From Bacillota bacterium (GTDB lineage: Bacteria; Bacillota; Clostridia; Lachnospirales; Lachnospiraceae): a stretch of 59,580 nt of DNA. The position numbers were made by a program, and so were the translations under genes. Under the pieces are notes generated by a model. The model did not search any database and was not told the origin of the DNA. It worked only from the letters and a program-made list of their open reading frames with translations. The stretch spans positions 1-59,580 of the forward strand of contig JAEYPA010000123.1 of the NCBI GenBank assembly GCA_023411225.1, written 5' to 3'. This document shows, one piece after another, positions 8,087-16,738 of the stretch; within the stretch, counting starts at the first letter, position 1; each line of letters starts with the position of its first letter.

Positions 8087-9544
8087 TTAGTTTTGATGAG
8101 TTATCCTTCCACGTAGTTTACCGAGGAGGCTTTGCAAAACCTCATTTTTACATACACTGCCTACCACTACATATGCTATGATACCTACTAGTATGACTAT
8201 GACTAACTCCATGATGCTTGGCAGAAAGGGAAGGAGAAGCATGGCTCCCTTAACACAGAGCATCATGGACAGGGTTGCAAACACAATGGAACGTAAATAG
8301 GTACCTTGCACTTTTAGTTTACTATACTTTTTTAAGGTGAATATTTGGATTGTTGCAACTGCTGCTTCTGTAATGATGGAAGCTATGGCGGCACCATTCT
8401 GTGCCAGATTCATAATGAGGACTGCATTGAGTAACACATTGGTAAAGGCCCCAATGGTAGTGGAGAGCAGAATAATATTTTCTTTCTCCAGACTGACTAA
8501 GACCTGGTAGCCGATGTAATTACTGAGGGAGACTGTGACAATGGAGACTGCCAGAATCTGTGTCGTTACGATGGAGCCTAAGAAAGCACCACCAAATAAT
8601 AGGGGAACCAACAACTCAGAGACCAGTATCATGCCCACTGCTGCCGGTATGGATAGGAGAAGCAGGATTTTTAAGCCTAGTACCACCAATCCATCGAATT
8701 CTTCCCTTTTACCCTGGTTCTGATAGATACTGAGCCTTGGCAAGAATACTGCACAGATGGACACCATCATGGTCTTTATAGCGCTGATGCTTCTCACGGC
8801 ATTGGCATAAAGCCCCACGGTTTTCTCATTACACATATAGGTAAGCATGGTGGTATCTGCAAGAGTATAGACCTCGATGGCTATGGTGGCGGAAAACAGT
8901 GTGAACACTGCTTTCCTATGTTGTTTTAGGTTTAGGTTACGAATTACGAGATGAATGTGTTTTCTTAACTGAAGGATATTAAATACGTTGTTTAAGCCTG
9001 TACCTACTACCAGAATGACTGCATAAAGGACACAATCCTTCGGACTCTTCACAAAGAGAAACACAGCAAGAATCGACAATACTTTCACGATTACATTTCT
9101 GATTAAGATAAGCTGATACTCTTCTTTGCCTTGAAAGAACCAATCTACATTACAATAATTCAATAAGATAGCAATGCCGGCGATTCCATAGAGAAGAAAC
9201 CCCTTTCCAAAGCCACCGGTCAGATAGGCCGTAAGATAGTAGCAGAGGCAACAGATTGAGGTGGAAATGGCATTCATTAGAAAAAGTTCAGAGAACACTT
9301 TACTGACATGTTCTCTCTCTTCGCCGGCTTGTGCAATGACACGGATGCCGTAGGTGGGAATCCCGAGAGATGCAATCATGGTAAAGTACTGTACCATGTT
9401 CTGGGCGGAGGCCACTTTTCCCACACCATCTGCCAGAATCACCCTGGAGACATAGGCAGAGATAATCAGTGGGAATATTACATTGATACACCTATATATC
9501 ATATTGCAGACCGAATTCTTTACTAAGCTTTTCAAGGTATTCAC
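8087..9544 (-). CDS. Oligosaccharide flippase (Wzx-type), locus 1
   Basis: This 485-residue polytopic protein of the polysaccharide transporter (MATE/MVF) superfamily has about 12-14 hydrophobic segments and begins SLVKNSVCNMIYRCINVIFPLIISAYVSRVIL, typical of RfbX/Wzx flippases. It would flip undecaprenyl-linked repeat units across the membrane. It lies 12 bases from the glycosyltransferase upstream and 38 bases from the priming transferase. A second, only distantly similar flippase gene lies at 18957-20444, so each locus has its own. Confidence 0.9.
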   Translation of the reverse strand: MNTLKSLVKNSVCNMIYRCINVIFPLIISAYVSRVILADGVGKVASAQNMVQYFTMIASLGIPTYGIRVIAQAGEEREHVSKVFSELFLMNAISTSICCLCYYLTAYLTGGFGKGFLLYGIAGIAILLNYCNVDWFFQGKEEYQLILIRNVIVKVLSILAVFLFVKSPKDCVLYAVILVVGTGLNNVFNILQLRKHIHLVIRNLNLKQHRKAVFTLFSATIAIEVYTLADTTMLTYMCNEKTVGLYANAVRSISAIKTMMVSICAVFLPRLSIYQNQGKREEFDGLVVLGLKILLLLSIPAAVGMILVSELLVPLLFGGAFLGSIVTTQILAVSIVTVSLSNYIGYQVLVSLEKENIILLSTTIGAFTNVLLNAVLIMNLAQNGAAIASIITEAAVATIQIFTLKKYSKLKVQGTYLRSIVFATLSMMLCVKGAMLLLPFLPSIMELVIVILVGIIAYVVVGSVCKNEVLQSLLGKLRGRITHQN

Positions 9545-9556
9545 CCCTTAATCTCC

Positions 9557-10753
9557 CTATTTATCCATACTTAAACCAATACTACTCAACATATTGATAT
9601 AACTATCAAAGAAACGCTCCCCTGACAGATACCTCCTATAGAACTCTTTATTTTCTCTTTCCAGACGTCTTCTTCTATCTCCACTCATCATTTTTACCTT
9701 ATAGATCAAAGCTTCTGCTTCTTCCAAGGTGTCATAAAGAAAAACGCCTCGCAGGCCCATCCTTTCAAAGTATTTGTTCCCGCCGGTACGGCTTGCTATG
9801 ACAAGCTTCCCTAGGGATAGCACTTCAATCATTACTAAGTCAAAATAAGTCTCTTTATTGGGTAGCAGAAAGACATCAGAAGCTGCGATATAGGAATAAG
9901 GGTCCAAGGTATAACCAATTTCTATCCAGGAAGGATGCTTTAGTCTCATTAATGGCCCTTCTTCTCCGGCAATCAGCATTCTTATATCCGGGCTTTTATC
10001 CAAAATGGCTTTGCCTAGTTTCTTAAGATTGCCATAACCCTTTACCTCATTGTGTCGGCCCACATAGGCAATCATAAAATTGCGACTACCTACCCCTAAC
10101 TGTTCTCTAATTTCCTTTCTGGAGATAGACGGAGTTTTAAGAGAGATACCAGTTGGAACATATCGAAAATGTGCCTTTCTTTTCTCCGCAATTCTGTCAT
10201 AGGCAGGCCAGTTGTTCCGATAAGGTTCTTCTGCCTCCGGGCACGGGAATACGATATAATCCGCGTGAGAGAAGCTCCACCGATCCATCTTCTTAAGTAG
10301 CGCCATTCTTTTCTTCACATATCTCTTCTCGAACGCTGTAGAACTCGCACCATAAAGCTCCTCGGCCAATGGAATCGGGGAATGCGAAGTAAGTAAGACG
10401 TGGCCGGTATATTCTCTTAGATTCCTTCTTTGTTTATACATATCCATAGTACTATGAAAATGAATGGCATCATAATCCTTAAAGACACCGGCCTCTTTAC
10501 GTGGATGATAGAACATGGTGTGGTATTCTATCATTCGCCGAAGGGATCTCTCCACTGCAGTCAGTTTGGGGGACTTATGGAGGATGGTTTTCAGCCAGTC
10601 CTCCCTTCGCTTTTTGTCAGGATTAGATCTAAGAAAATGAATTTGCTTCGTCAATCCACGTCTAACTACCTCTTCATGGATATAATACCCTACTCCTAAG
10701 GGGCCACCTGCAGGAGATAAGGCATTCTCATCCAGATATATTAATATCTTCAT
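9557..10753 (-). CDS. Glycosyltransferase family 4
   Basis: This 398-residue GT-B fold enzyme adds a sugar to the growing lipid-linked repeat unit. An N-terminal acceptor domain begins MKILIYLDENALSPAGGPLGVGYY. The C-terminal donor domain has IAYVGRHNEVKGYGNLKK, AGEEGP and the conserved region PNKETYFDLVMIEVLSLG. The ATG overlaps the end of the Wzy-like gene by 26 bases, which suggests translational coupling. Donor and acceptor cannot be read from sequence. Confidence 0.88.
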   Translation of the reverse strand: MKILIYLDENALSPAGGPLGVGYYIHEEVVRRGLTKQIHFLRSNPDKKRREDWLKTILHKSPKLTAVERSLRRMIEYHTMFYHPRKEAGVFKDYDAIHFHSTMDMYKQRRNLREYTGHVLLTSHSPIPLAEELYGASSTAFEKRYVKKRMALLKKMDRWSFSHADYIVFPCPEAEEPYRNNWPAYDRIAEKRKAHFRYVPTGISLKTPSISRKEIREQLGVGSRNFMIAYVGRHNEVKGYGNLKKLGKAILDKSPDIRMLIAGEEGPLMRLKHPSWIEIGYTLDPYSYIAASDVFLLPNKETYFDLVMIEVLSLGKLVIASRTGGNKYFERMGLRGVFLYDTLEEAEALIYKVKMMSGDRRRRLERENKEFYRRYLSGERFFDSYINMLSSIGLSMDK

Positions 10754-12182
10754 CAGATACTCCTTTCTTGTCTTTTTTCATGAGAAACATATTGATTAAG
10801 AGTAAAGGCACATAGGATAAAGCAAGATAAAATAGCAAGAAGAAATCATACATGACAATACCGAAGGCCAATAACAAGGTATAAAAGCAATATATAAAGT
10901 AATCGTAGCTCCCTTTGGACAATAACATTTTTTGATAACTGTGAATACAACACTTAATGGTCAGAAAGGGTACTGCCAATGCTCCCAGATAGCCAAAGTA
11001 AAAAAATGCCTGCCCTTCTAGTGGTATAATCTGCGAAAAGTATACCGGATCATACCCTAAGGTCAGGTTAAATAGTTCCGTGGAACGTGGCATATGAGTA
11101 AAAAATCCTTTGATGATTGGAAAGGACCTTAAAAAATCACCAACAAAGTAGCCGGCTTTATCTGAAGACCTCATATCCAGTACCCCAGCCATATTGATAA
11201 ATCCGCTAAAATAGGCATTAAGTTTGAATGCCAAGCCTGATATTGCATTCGACATCCTATCTGAGGATAGAAAAGGGATCACTAAAAACATATAGATAAA
11301 CAAGCTAGCGGATAATACTACTACTAATCCAACAATTAACTTTCTCTTGTCCGGATACAAGCGGGTAACTAAGATTAATAAGCTTAGCGCTGCAATAATA
11401 CTTGCTGCTACATCATCTGGCACCAAGATAACCAATATCACTGCAATTGCTAACGTTGTTAGGAGCAGGGAACCATTGGAGGATTTGGAGGTTCTTTTCT
11501 TATATATATAAATGGTAAGTAAGTACGCAAGGGCAATTCTTGTCACTGCAAGCAACCAGTTGATGGGATAATACACGTAAGGTGTAATCGTACTCACAGC
11601 AACTTCGGATGTTCTTTTCCATGCCAGTTCCTGCTCATCACTAAAGAAAAATAGAGGCCGGAACTGAAGAAGGAAGCTTGGATATAGAATAATTGCTATT
11701 ATAATGACTACTACACAAGCTGTGATTACCCTCCATACATATCGATTCACAAACTGATCCTTCTCTCTATTAAAACGTTCACGAACCTTTTTGTTCTGCT
11801 TAGGAGTAAATACAATCAACCCAATGGTAACCGAGATCATCTCAAGGATTTGAATTACGACAGCATCCAGTACATAGGCCTCAATTCCGGAATTGAAGCC
11901 ACTTAAGTCAAAATCACCATTAAAAATAACAAAAGCAGGTAACACATATAGCTTAATAAAAAATACGAGTAAGAGGATAAGCTTAATATCATATCCTAAA
12001 GGATTCATAAGGCTAATACAGCAGATGTAACATAAGATATAAACAGCCGGTAATAAAATAACGCACCGATAAGATCTATGAACATCCGGCAGGCAACACA
12101 GCATCAGTATCCCTATCCCTATCATCAGCATACAAAATAGTACCTGAAGTAGTTGCATTTTATTTTTATTAATCGGTACCAT
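10728..12182 (-). CDS. Polysaccharide polymerase-like membrane protein (Wzy-type), locus 1
   Basis: This hydrophobic protein of 484 residues has about 12 predicted membrane segments and a larger extracytoplasmic loop near residues 300-390 (YFSGFINMAGVLDMRSSDK... through ...PLEGQAFFYFGYLGALAVPF). Its position among glycosyltransferases and beside a flippase, with no other polymerase candidate in this locus, points to the O-antigen/EPS polymerase. Wzy proteins are poorly conserved, so the call depends on topology and context. It overlaps both neighbours by 14-26 bases. Confidence 0.72.
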   Translation of the reverse strand: MVPINKNKMQLLQVLFCMLMIGIGILMLCCLPDVHRSYRCVILLPAVYILCYICCISLMNPLGYDIKLILLLVFFIKLYVLPAFVIFNGDFDLSGFNSGIEAYVLDAVVIQILEMISVTIGLIVFTPKQNKKVRERFNREKDQFVNRYVWRVITACVVVIIIAIILYPSFLLQFRPLFFFSDEQELAWKRTSEVAVSTITPYVYYPINWLLAVTRIALAYLLTIYIYKKRTSKSSNGSLLLTTLAIAVILVILVPDDVAASIIAALSLLILVTRLYPDKRKLIVGLVVVLSASLFIYMFLVIPFLSSDRMSNAISGLAFKLNAYFSGFINMAGVLDMRSSDKAGYFVGDFLRSFPIIKGFFTHMPRSTELFNLTLGYDPVYFSQIIPLEGQAFFYFGYLGALAVPFLTIKCCIHSYQKMLLSKGSYDYFIYCFYTLLLAFGIVMYDFFLLFYLALSYVPLLLINMFLMKKDKKGVSDEDINISG

Positions 12183-13251
12183 ACTCTCTCACAATCCATT
12201 GATATATTGATAGGGCTTTCTTAGTCACAACACTCCACTGATACTTGTTCTTCACATAATCATATGCATTCCCAGAAAACGAACATAATTCCTCCCTGCT
12301 ATCCATTATCTTAAGAAGGGTATCTGCAATACTTTCCGGATCACCCTTAGTACTCCAGCCGCAACCATTCGCCACGGCTTCCTCTGCCATATTGGTTTCA
12401 GGCGTAAGCAGTGTGGGACATCCGTTAGCCCATGCTTCCAGTACTATCACCGGTTGCCCTTCGCTGCGTGACGTTAATACCAGTAGGGAACTATTCTTAA
12501 GTACACGTTCTTTCTCCTGACCAAATACAGCCGGATGATTAAATATGATTTTTTGAAGATCATTATCCCTAATCCGCCTATTGATTGCTTCGTCTTCTTC
12601 TTCCGGACCATAAAGATTGATTATCACGTGTTCCTGTAAGGAGACCCTTATTTTTACGCAAGCGTCAATTAATAAGTCTAATCCTTTTTGATAGACATTT
12701 TTCCTACCAATATAGGAGATGACAATATGATCAGTATTACGATAGGATGACAGTTGTTCTGGGATATCAATCCCATTTGGTATCACGATTCCTTTCTTAT
12801 TGTAACGAGAACGTTCCTTTTCTCCTTTTGAAAGGAATTGAATCGCACTTGCCTGATTAATTAATGTTCGAAAATACAAATTGCACGCCATTACTTTTTT
12901 CAGATATTTTTGCCTAAAGGATACTTCCGAGAAGCAGCCGTGGGGAACAATAATATAGGGAATTCTCTCTTTTATTAAAAGCCTTGCTATCTGAACAATT
13001 CTAGGTATTCCAAATGGACTGTGAAATAGTACAATATCAGGATGATTAAAAGGTGCAGGAAAGGAGTGGTAATCATCACTTGAAGCATTACTTAATATTG
13101 TCACATTCTCTTCTATGGGCAAACAATCTTTCCCATAGTTATAAAAACCAACTCTTGCCAAGTCGGCTTGTGCATGGACAATTTGTGGCACTATACTATT
13201 TATTCCACTTGCCTGATTGTTATTAAGACCGGCATAATGAATCATAATCAA
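12169..13251 (-). CDS. Glycosyltransferase family 4
   Basis: This GT-B enzyme (about 360 residues) has a donor-domain motif with EGQPVIVLE (E-x7-E) followed by AWANGCPTLL, and ISYIGRKNVYQKGLDLLIDAC earlier. The reading frame is open up to 13323, but an upstream start would overlap the previous gene by 62 bases and has no good ribosome site. A TTG at 13251 is seven bases after GAGGA, and an ATG at 13245 begins the typical MIHYAGLNNNQASG N-terminus. I favour 13251 or 13245. It acts in assembly of the locus 1 repeat unit. Confidence 0.85.
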   Translation of the reverse strand: MIMIHYAGLNNNQASGINSIVPQIVHAQADLARVGFYNYGKDCLPIEENVTILSNASSDDYHSFPAPFNHPDIVLFHSPFGIPRIVQIARLLIKERIPYIIVPHGCFSEVSFRQKYLKKVMACNLYFRTLINQASAIQFLSKGEKERSRYNKKGIVIPNGIDIPEQLSSYRNTDHIVISYIGRKNVYQKGLDLLIDACVKIRVSLQEHVIINLYGPEEEDEAINRRIRDNDLQKIIFNHPAVFGQEKERVLKNSSLLVLTSRSEGQPVIVLEAWANGCPTLLTPETNMAEEAVANGCGWSTKGDPESIADTLLKIMDSREELCSFSGNAYDYVKNKYQWSVVTKKALSIYQWIVREYGTD

Positions 13252-13261
13252 TGATCTATCC

Positions 13262-14467
13262 TCACATATCTCCCCTCTCTTCAACATATGAACAGATTTG
13301 TGGATATGTGACTTTTCTATCAAATCTAACCTCCGCTAATTGCCTGCTTCCCTCTCCCAGGGCTTTTCGCAACGCAACATCGGTATACAGTCTTTTGATT
13401 ACACGGGATAATTGGTCGATATCTCCATTTCTACAATTGATTCCTGCTTTATAGGTAGTGAGCAGCTTTCGATATTCCACGCATTCCTGGGTATTAATCA
13501 CTGCCAATCCGGCAGCGGCATAGTCTCCCACTTTGTTAAGAATGCTGCCTGCAGATCCTGTACGAATCGGATTCACTGCAAAATCACACCTGCAAAGTAG
13601 CGCTACCATCTGGGGATAATCTAAGAAACCGGTAAAGGTAACCGGGACTCCAGACTTCCTAGCGTATCTTACAAGTTCTTCTTCTAAAGGCCCTTTCCCC
13701 ATAATAATAAAACGTAACTTTGCCGTGTGATCTTCCTCATACACCTTTACCATGGCATCTATCACACTACATAAATCATAACTGATCCCTATGCATCCTA
13801 CATAAGCCAACCAAACTTCCTCTTTCGGCTTATTCAATAATGCCTTTCCACTCTTTACAGTATCAAACCTGGTAAGGTCAGTCCCAAGATGCACAATGGT
13901 CGGCTTTCTGATTTTTCTATTCACTTGGGCGGCACGATTGGCATAGGTCTGGGAAACAGCCACTATCTCGTCTGCCGCTGCATATATTCGGTTGGCTTTA
14001 CGCTCCATAGGATAAAACAATAAGTCATTTATTATCGGTATATGAAATACCATCCTAAATGCTTCCGGCCATAAATCCTGTATATCCAGAATTAATTTTA
14101 CCTTTTTCTTCTTGGCATACTTGGCCACAACAGCTGCAACATCTAAAGAAGGCACTGCACAATAAAGTACATCTGGTACCTTTCTGTCATATAAATACTT
14201 TTTCACATTGCCTGCAAAAACTTTATGGCTGTACAACCTTCTCAGACATATATTCTTAGGGTAACAGGGTTCCTCCACCAAAGTTACCTTAAACGGCAAT
14301 TCCGATCTTCTGTTACTGCGTTTCTTCTTCGTCACGTGATAAAAATCACTTGTTATCAGTTCTACTTTATTATTTTCCGATAACAATCTACCTATATAGG
14401 AAAATCGGTCATTGCCTTTTATCGAAAAATCACTGGTGAAGTGCGCAATCATAACAATATCTTTCAT
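13262..14467 (-). CDS. Glycosyltransferase family 4 (WbuB-like)
   Basis: This 401-residue GT-B glycosyltransferase has an N-terminal region (DIVMIAHFTSDFSIKGNDRFSYI) that resembles enzymes using UDP-N-acetylhexosamines. It has DLWPEAFR near residue 130 and the donor region NPIRTGSAGSILNKVGDYAAAG. The gene starts two bases after the stop of the FemAB-like gene, so the two are in one transcript. The stop region carries the ribosome site of the next gene. Sugar specificity is a family-based guess. Confidence 0.88.
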   Translation of the reverse strand: MKDIVMIAHFTSDFSIKGNDRFSYIGRLLSENNKVELITSDFYHVTKKKRSNRRSELPFKVTLVEEPCYPKNICLRRLYSHKVFAGNVKKYLYDRKVPDVLYCAVPSLDVAAVVAKYAKKKKVKLILDIQDLWPEAFRMVFHIPIINDLLFYPMERKANRIYAAADEIVAVSQTYANRAAQVNRKIRKPTIVHLGTDLTRFDTVKSGKALLNKPKEEVWLAYVGCIGISYDLCSVIDAMVKVYEEDHTAKLRFIIMGKGPLEEELVRYARKSGVPVTFTGFLDYPQMVALLCRCDFAVNPIRTGSAGSILNKVGDYAAAGLAVINTQECVEYRKLLTTYKAGINCRNGDIDQLSRVIKRLYTDVALRKALGEGSRQLAEVRFDRKVTYPQICSYVEERGDM

Positions 14468-14469
14468 AC

Positions 14470-15450
14470 CTACCTCCTACGATATGCAGGGAAATACTCG
14501 CTATCCCTATTACTTCCCGTCTCCATACAAAGAGCTTCATAGATTGCATTATTCCATATCTTCTTACCTACATAGAAATCAAACTCTGTATTCTGTGAAA
14601 ACTTCTTCTTAAATGAATATAGAGAATCATCTGGTGCATTGGAGATTCCTCCTCCACGATGAATCAAGCGATACCCATGTTCCTTTCCCCAAAGGGTTGT
14701 TGCATACTGAAGGATATATTCCGGTGACAGATGTAAGTATTCATTTAAGGTACCTGAAAGATGAATATGTATGATTCCATGGTCAATAAAATCAAAGCAG
14801 GCTGCTATGGTCTTACCTTCCAATATAGCCTCAACAAACAGGATCTTGCTCCTTAATAACTCTAATGCTGTATCAAAATATTCTTTACTAAAATAATAGA
14901 ACTCCGGCGCATTTTTACGTTTCATTGTTGCGTAATATACTTCCAAAAATGTATCCATATTGTCTGGATGTTCCGTAATTCGATACCTGATTCCTCTGGC
15001 GAGTTCCTGACGTATCTTCTTTCTACAACTCTTTGTAAATTCATTTTGCACAGGGTCCTCATAAGCTTCAAGATTGGTCCCTAGTGTCTTTCGAAGGTAG
15101 ACCGGATGATATATCTCCCTAAAATCTTTGGCATTGCATATAACCGGATGAAATCTCACGAACTCGCTGACTATATGGTGTTCCATGCAATACCTTTCAA
15201 ATGCCTCACCAAACTGCTTACATAGTGTCTGACACTGTCCTTCTACCGCACTGATTACTAGGGGCCCCCCATATCCATATGGAGTGACCAGATCATAATA
15301 CTGTACCCCATGAATGAGCTTACTAATAGGACGTTTAATAAACATATGCTTTACTTCACCCGCATCACTACTGTAGTGATAAGTCTCACAGACACCTCCT
15401 TCAATTCGTTCACATAGCTTCCCATACTGCTCACTAAAGTAAATATCCAT
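14470..15450 (-). CDS. FemAB-like / GNAT-fold protein of the polysaccharide locus
   Basis: This 326-residue protein resembles the FemAB-related, GNAT-fold acyl/aminoacyl transferases found in exopolysaccharide and cell-wall clusters. Recognisable features are FVRFHPV near residue 99, KSCRKKIRQELARGIRYRI (the basic helix region), NAPEFYYFSKEYF and HIHLSGTLNEYLHLSPEYILQYATTLWGKEHG, which match the C-terminal half of FemAB/BioF2-like domains. It is the first gene of locus 1. It may decorate a sugar or peptidoglycan with an acyl or aminoacyl group; the substrate is unknown. Confidence 0.72.
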   Translation of the reverse strand: MDIYFSEQYGKLCERIEGGVCETYHYSSDAGEVKHMFIKRPISKLIHGVQYYDLVTPYGYGGPLVISAVEGQCQTLCKQFGEAFERYCMEHHIVSEFVRFHPVICNAKDFREIYHPVYLRKTLGTNLEAYEDPVQNEFTKSCRKKIRQELARGIRYRITEHPDNMDTFLEVYYATMKRKNAPEFYYFSKEYFDTALELLRSKILFVEAILEGKTIAACFDFIDHGIIHIHLSGTLNEYLHLSPEYILQYATTLWGKEHGYRLIHRGGGISNAPDDSLYSFKKKFSQNTEFDFYVGKKIWNNAIYEALCMETGSNRDSEYFPAYRRR

Positions 15451-15614
15451 TTTGCCTCACCTTACGCCTAGATGTGGGCATCGGTTAAACTCCAACCTAT
15501 TCCCATCTGCCACGCCATCGCCTATTTTTAAATGAATATGAGGTGGGGAATTCAAATATGCTTTGTTTCACAAATAGACCCTACATGGTTCCAGGGATAG
15601 GAAAGTTAAATTTA

Positions 15615-15643
15615 TTGTCAATAATCAATATATAATGTATAAT
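15615..15643 (+). promoter_or_regulatory. Promoter of the Ntn-hydrolase gene
   Basis: TTGTCA (15615-15620) and TATAAT (15638-15643) are 17 bases apart. A short hairpin (TGCTGA-TGG-TCAGCA, 15651-15665) follows in the leader. The rest of the 260-base gap between the divergent genes shows nothing recognisable; a TTGACA on the minus strand overlaps this promoter but has no good -10 partner. Confidence 0.65.
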
Positions 15644-15711
15644 ATTGCCATGCTGATGGTCAGCAACAGCTTACATAATTAGATTATTTAGTTTGGAAGG
15701 AGTTTTCTAAA

Positions 15712-16536
15712 ATGTGCACATGCTTTGCAGTATATAGTCAAAACAATCCAATTTACGGCATGAACTTTGATTCAGACGACATTGAATTAAAGCTAAAGAT
15801 TAATAAGTATGCGGATGGTGATGTTTTTTACTTTTCAGGATTAATGGATAATACTTTTACAGATATTGCTGGTATTAATAGTAATGGCTTATTTATATGT
15901 ACCCAAGCTTTAGAATATAGCCCAAATTTTCAACCATGTAGTACAGATAATAAGGTATATGCTTTTGATGTTGTTGAAGAATCATTAAGGGTAGGGGGCA
16001 AAGTATCAGATTTTTTGGATATTCTAAATAATAGAAATGCTTTCTATTCTAGAAACCCTTTTTATCCCAATATGGGCTTACATACGATGATTGCTGATAA
16101 ATACGGTGATGCTATAATCCTCGAAGAGGGAATAAATACTAATGAAATAAGCAAAATAGATGGGAAATTTATTGTTATGACGAATTTCCCAAATGGCAAT
16201 TTTAAAAATCAAAAATTCGATGAAGTCTACGGATGTGGCGCTGATAGATATATAAACGCATATACGAAGATAAATGATAACATTAATAACTATGGAATAA
16301 ATGATGCTTTTGACGTCCTAAAAAATACACGTCAGGATACAACTATTTGTTCTATCGTATTTGAACCATTAAAATTGGAAGCATATATTTGTTTTAAAAT
16401 TGATTTTGATAAAAAATGGAAAGTGTCAATCAAAGAAAAAACAATTCATTCTTTGAACGGATTTAATAATAACAATCCAATTATTTTTACGACTGAAGGA
16501 GTAAGTACTAAACAGCTTTATAAATTTTACGAATAA
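15712..16536 (+). CDS. Ntn-hydrolase (linear amide C-N hydrolase / choloylglycine hydrolase-like)
   Basis: This 274-residue protein begins MCTCFAVYSQNNPIYGMNFD, the hallmark of the choloylglycine hydrolase/penicillin acylase branch, in which removal of Met1 exposes Cys2 as nucleophile. Further family marks are GINSNGLFICTQAL, NMGLHTMIADKYGDAIILEEG and VMTNFPNG. The enzyme would cleave a linear amide bond such as a bile-acid conjugate, N-acyl amino acid or beta-lactam side chain. The ATG follows AAGGAG. It stands alone between two polysaccharide genes with its own promoter, and its codon use is more AT-rich than its neighbours, suggesting separate acquisition. There is no signal peptide, so it is cytoplasmic. 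Confidence 0.8.
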   Translation: MCTCFAVYSQNNPIYGMNFDSDDIELKLKINKYADGDVFYFSGLMDNTFTDIAGINSNGLFICTQALEYSPNFQPCSTDNKVYAFDVVEESLRVGGKVSDFLDILNNRNAFYSRNPFYPNMGLHTMIADKYGDAIILEEGINTNEISKIDGKFIVMTNFPNGNFKNQKFDEVYGCGADRYINAYTKINDNINNYGINDAFDVLKNTRQDTTICSIVFEPLKLEAYICFKIDFDKKWKVSIKEKTIHSLNGFNNNNPIIFTTEGVSTKQLYKFYE

Positions 16537-16635
16537 AGAATCATACCAAATCGCAATATAATGTTGTTTAAAATAACACACTATTTATTTCCTTTGTATT
16601 TTCTACAAAACCTTTCCTTATTCTGTTATTTCTCA

Positions 16636-16664
16636 TTGCTTTTATTTATCCCATATGCTACAAT
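16636..16664 (+). promoter_or_regulatory. Promoter of the HTH-Ugd fusion gene
   Basis: TTGCTT (16636-16641) and TACAAT (16659-16664) are 17 bases apart. The start would be near 16671, leaving a leader of about 70 bases that contains the palindrome at 16699-16721. Confidence 0.6.
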
Positions 16665-16698
16665 TTCTATGCTATATGGTAAATAAATGATATTGATG

Positions 16699-16721
16699 TA
16701 ATGTTATTATAAATAACATTA
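16699..16721. promoter_or_regulatory. Candidate operator: 9-bp palindrome in the HTH-Ugd leader
   Basis: TAATGTTAT and ATAACATTA form a perfect 9-bp inverted repeat with a 5-base spacer. It lies between the predicted start site and the ribosome site of a gene encoding an XRE-type HTH domain, a typical place for an autoregulatory operator. Sixteen bases running from this site (ATAAATAACATTATGT, 16709-16724) recur exactly at 29345-29360 on the minus strand. A looser palindrome, TGTTGTTTAAAATAACA, lies at 16562-16578. Confidence 0.6.
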
Positions 16722-16738
16722 TGTAAAGGAGTTAGAAA

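Noticed and set aside
15593..15621. Minus-strand TTGACA as promoter of polysaccharide locus 1
   Set aside because: There is no -10 element at 16-18 bases, and it overlaps the better plus-strand promoter.
16562..16578. TGTTGTTTAAAATAACA as a second HTH-Ugd operator
   Set aside because: It is an imperfect palindrome upstream of the -35 and shares only a short core with the main site; kept only as a note.
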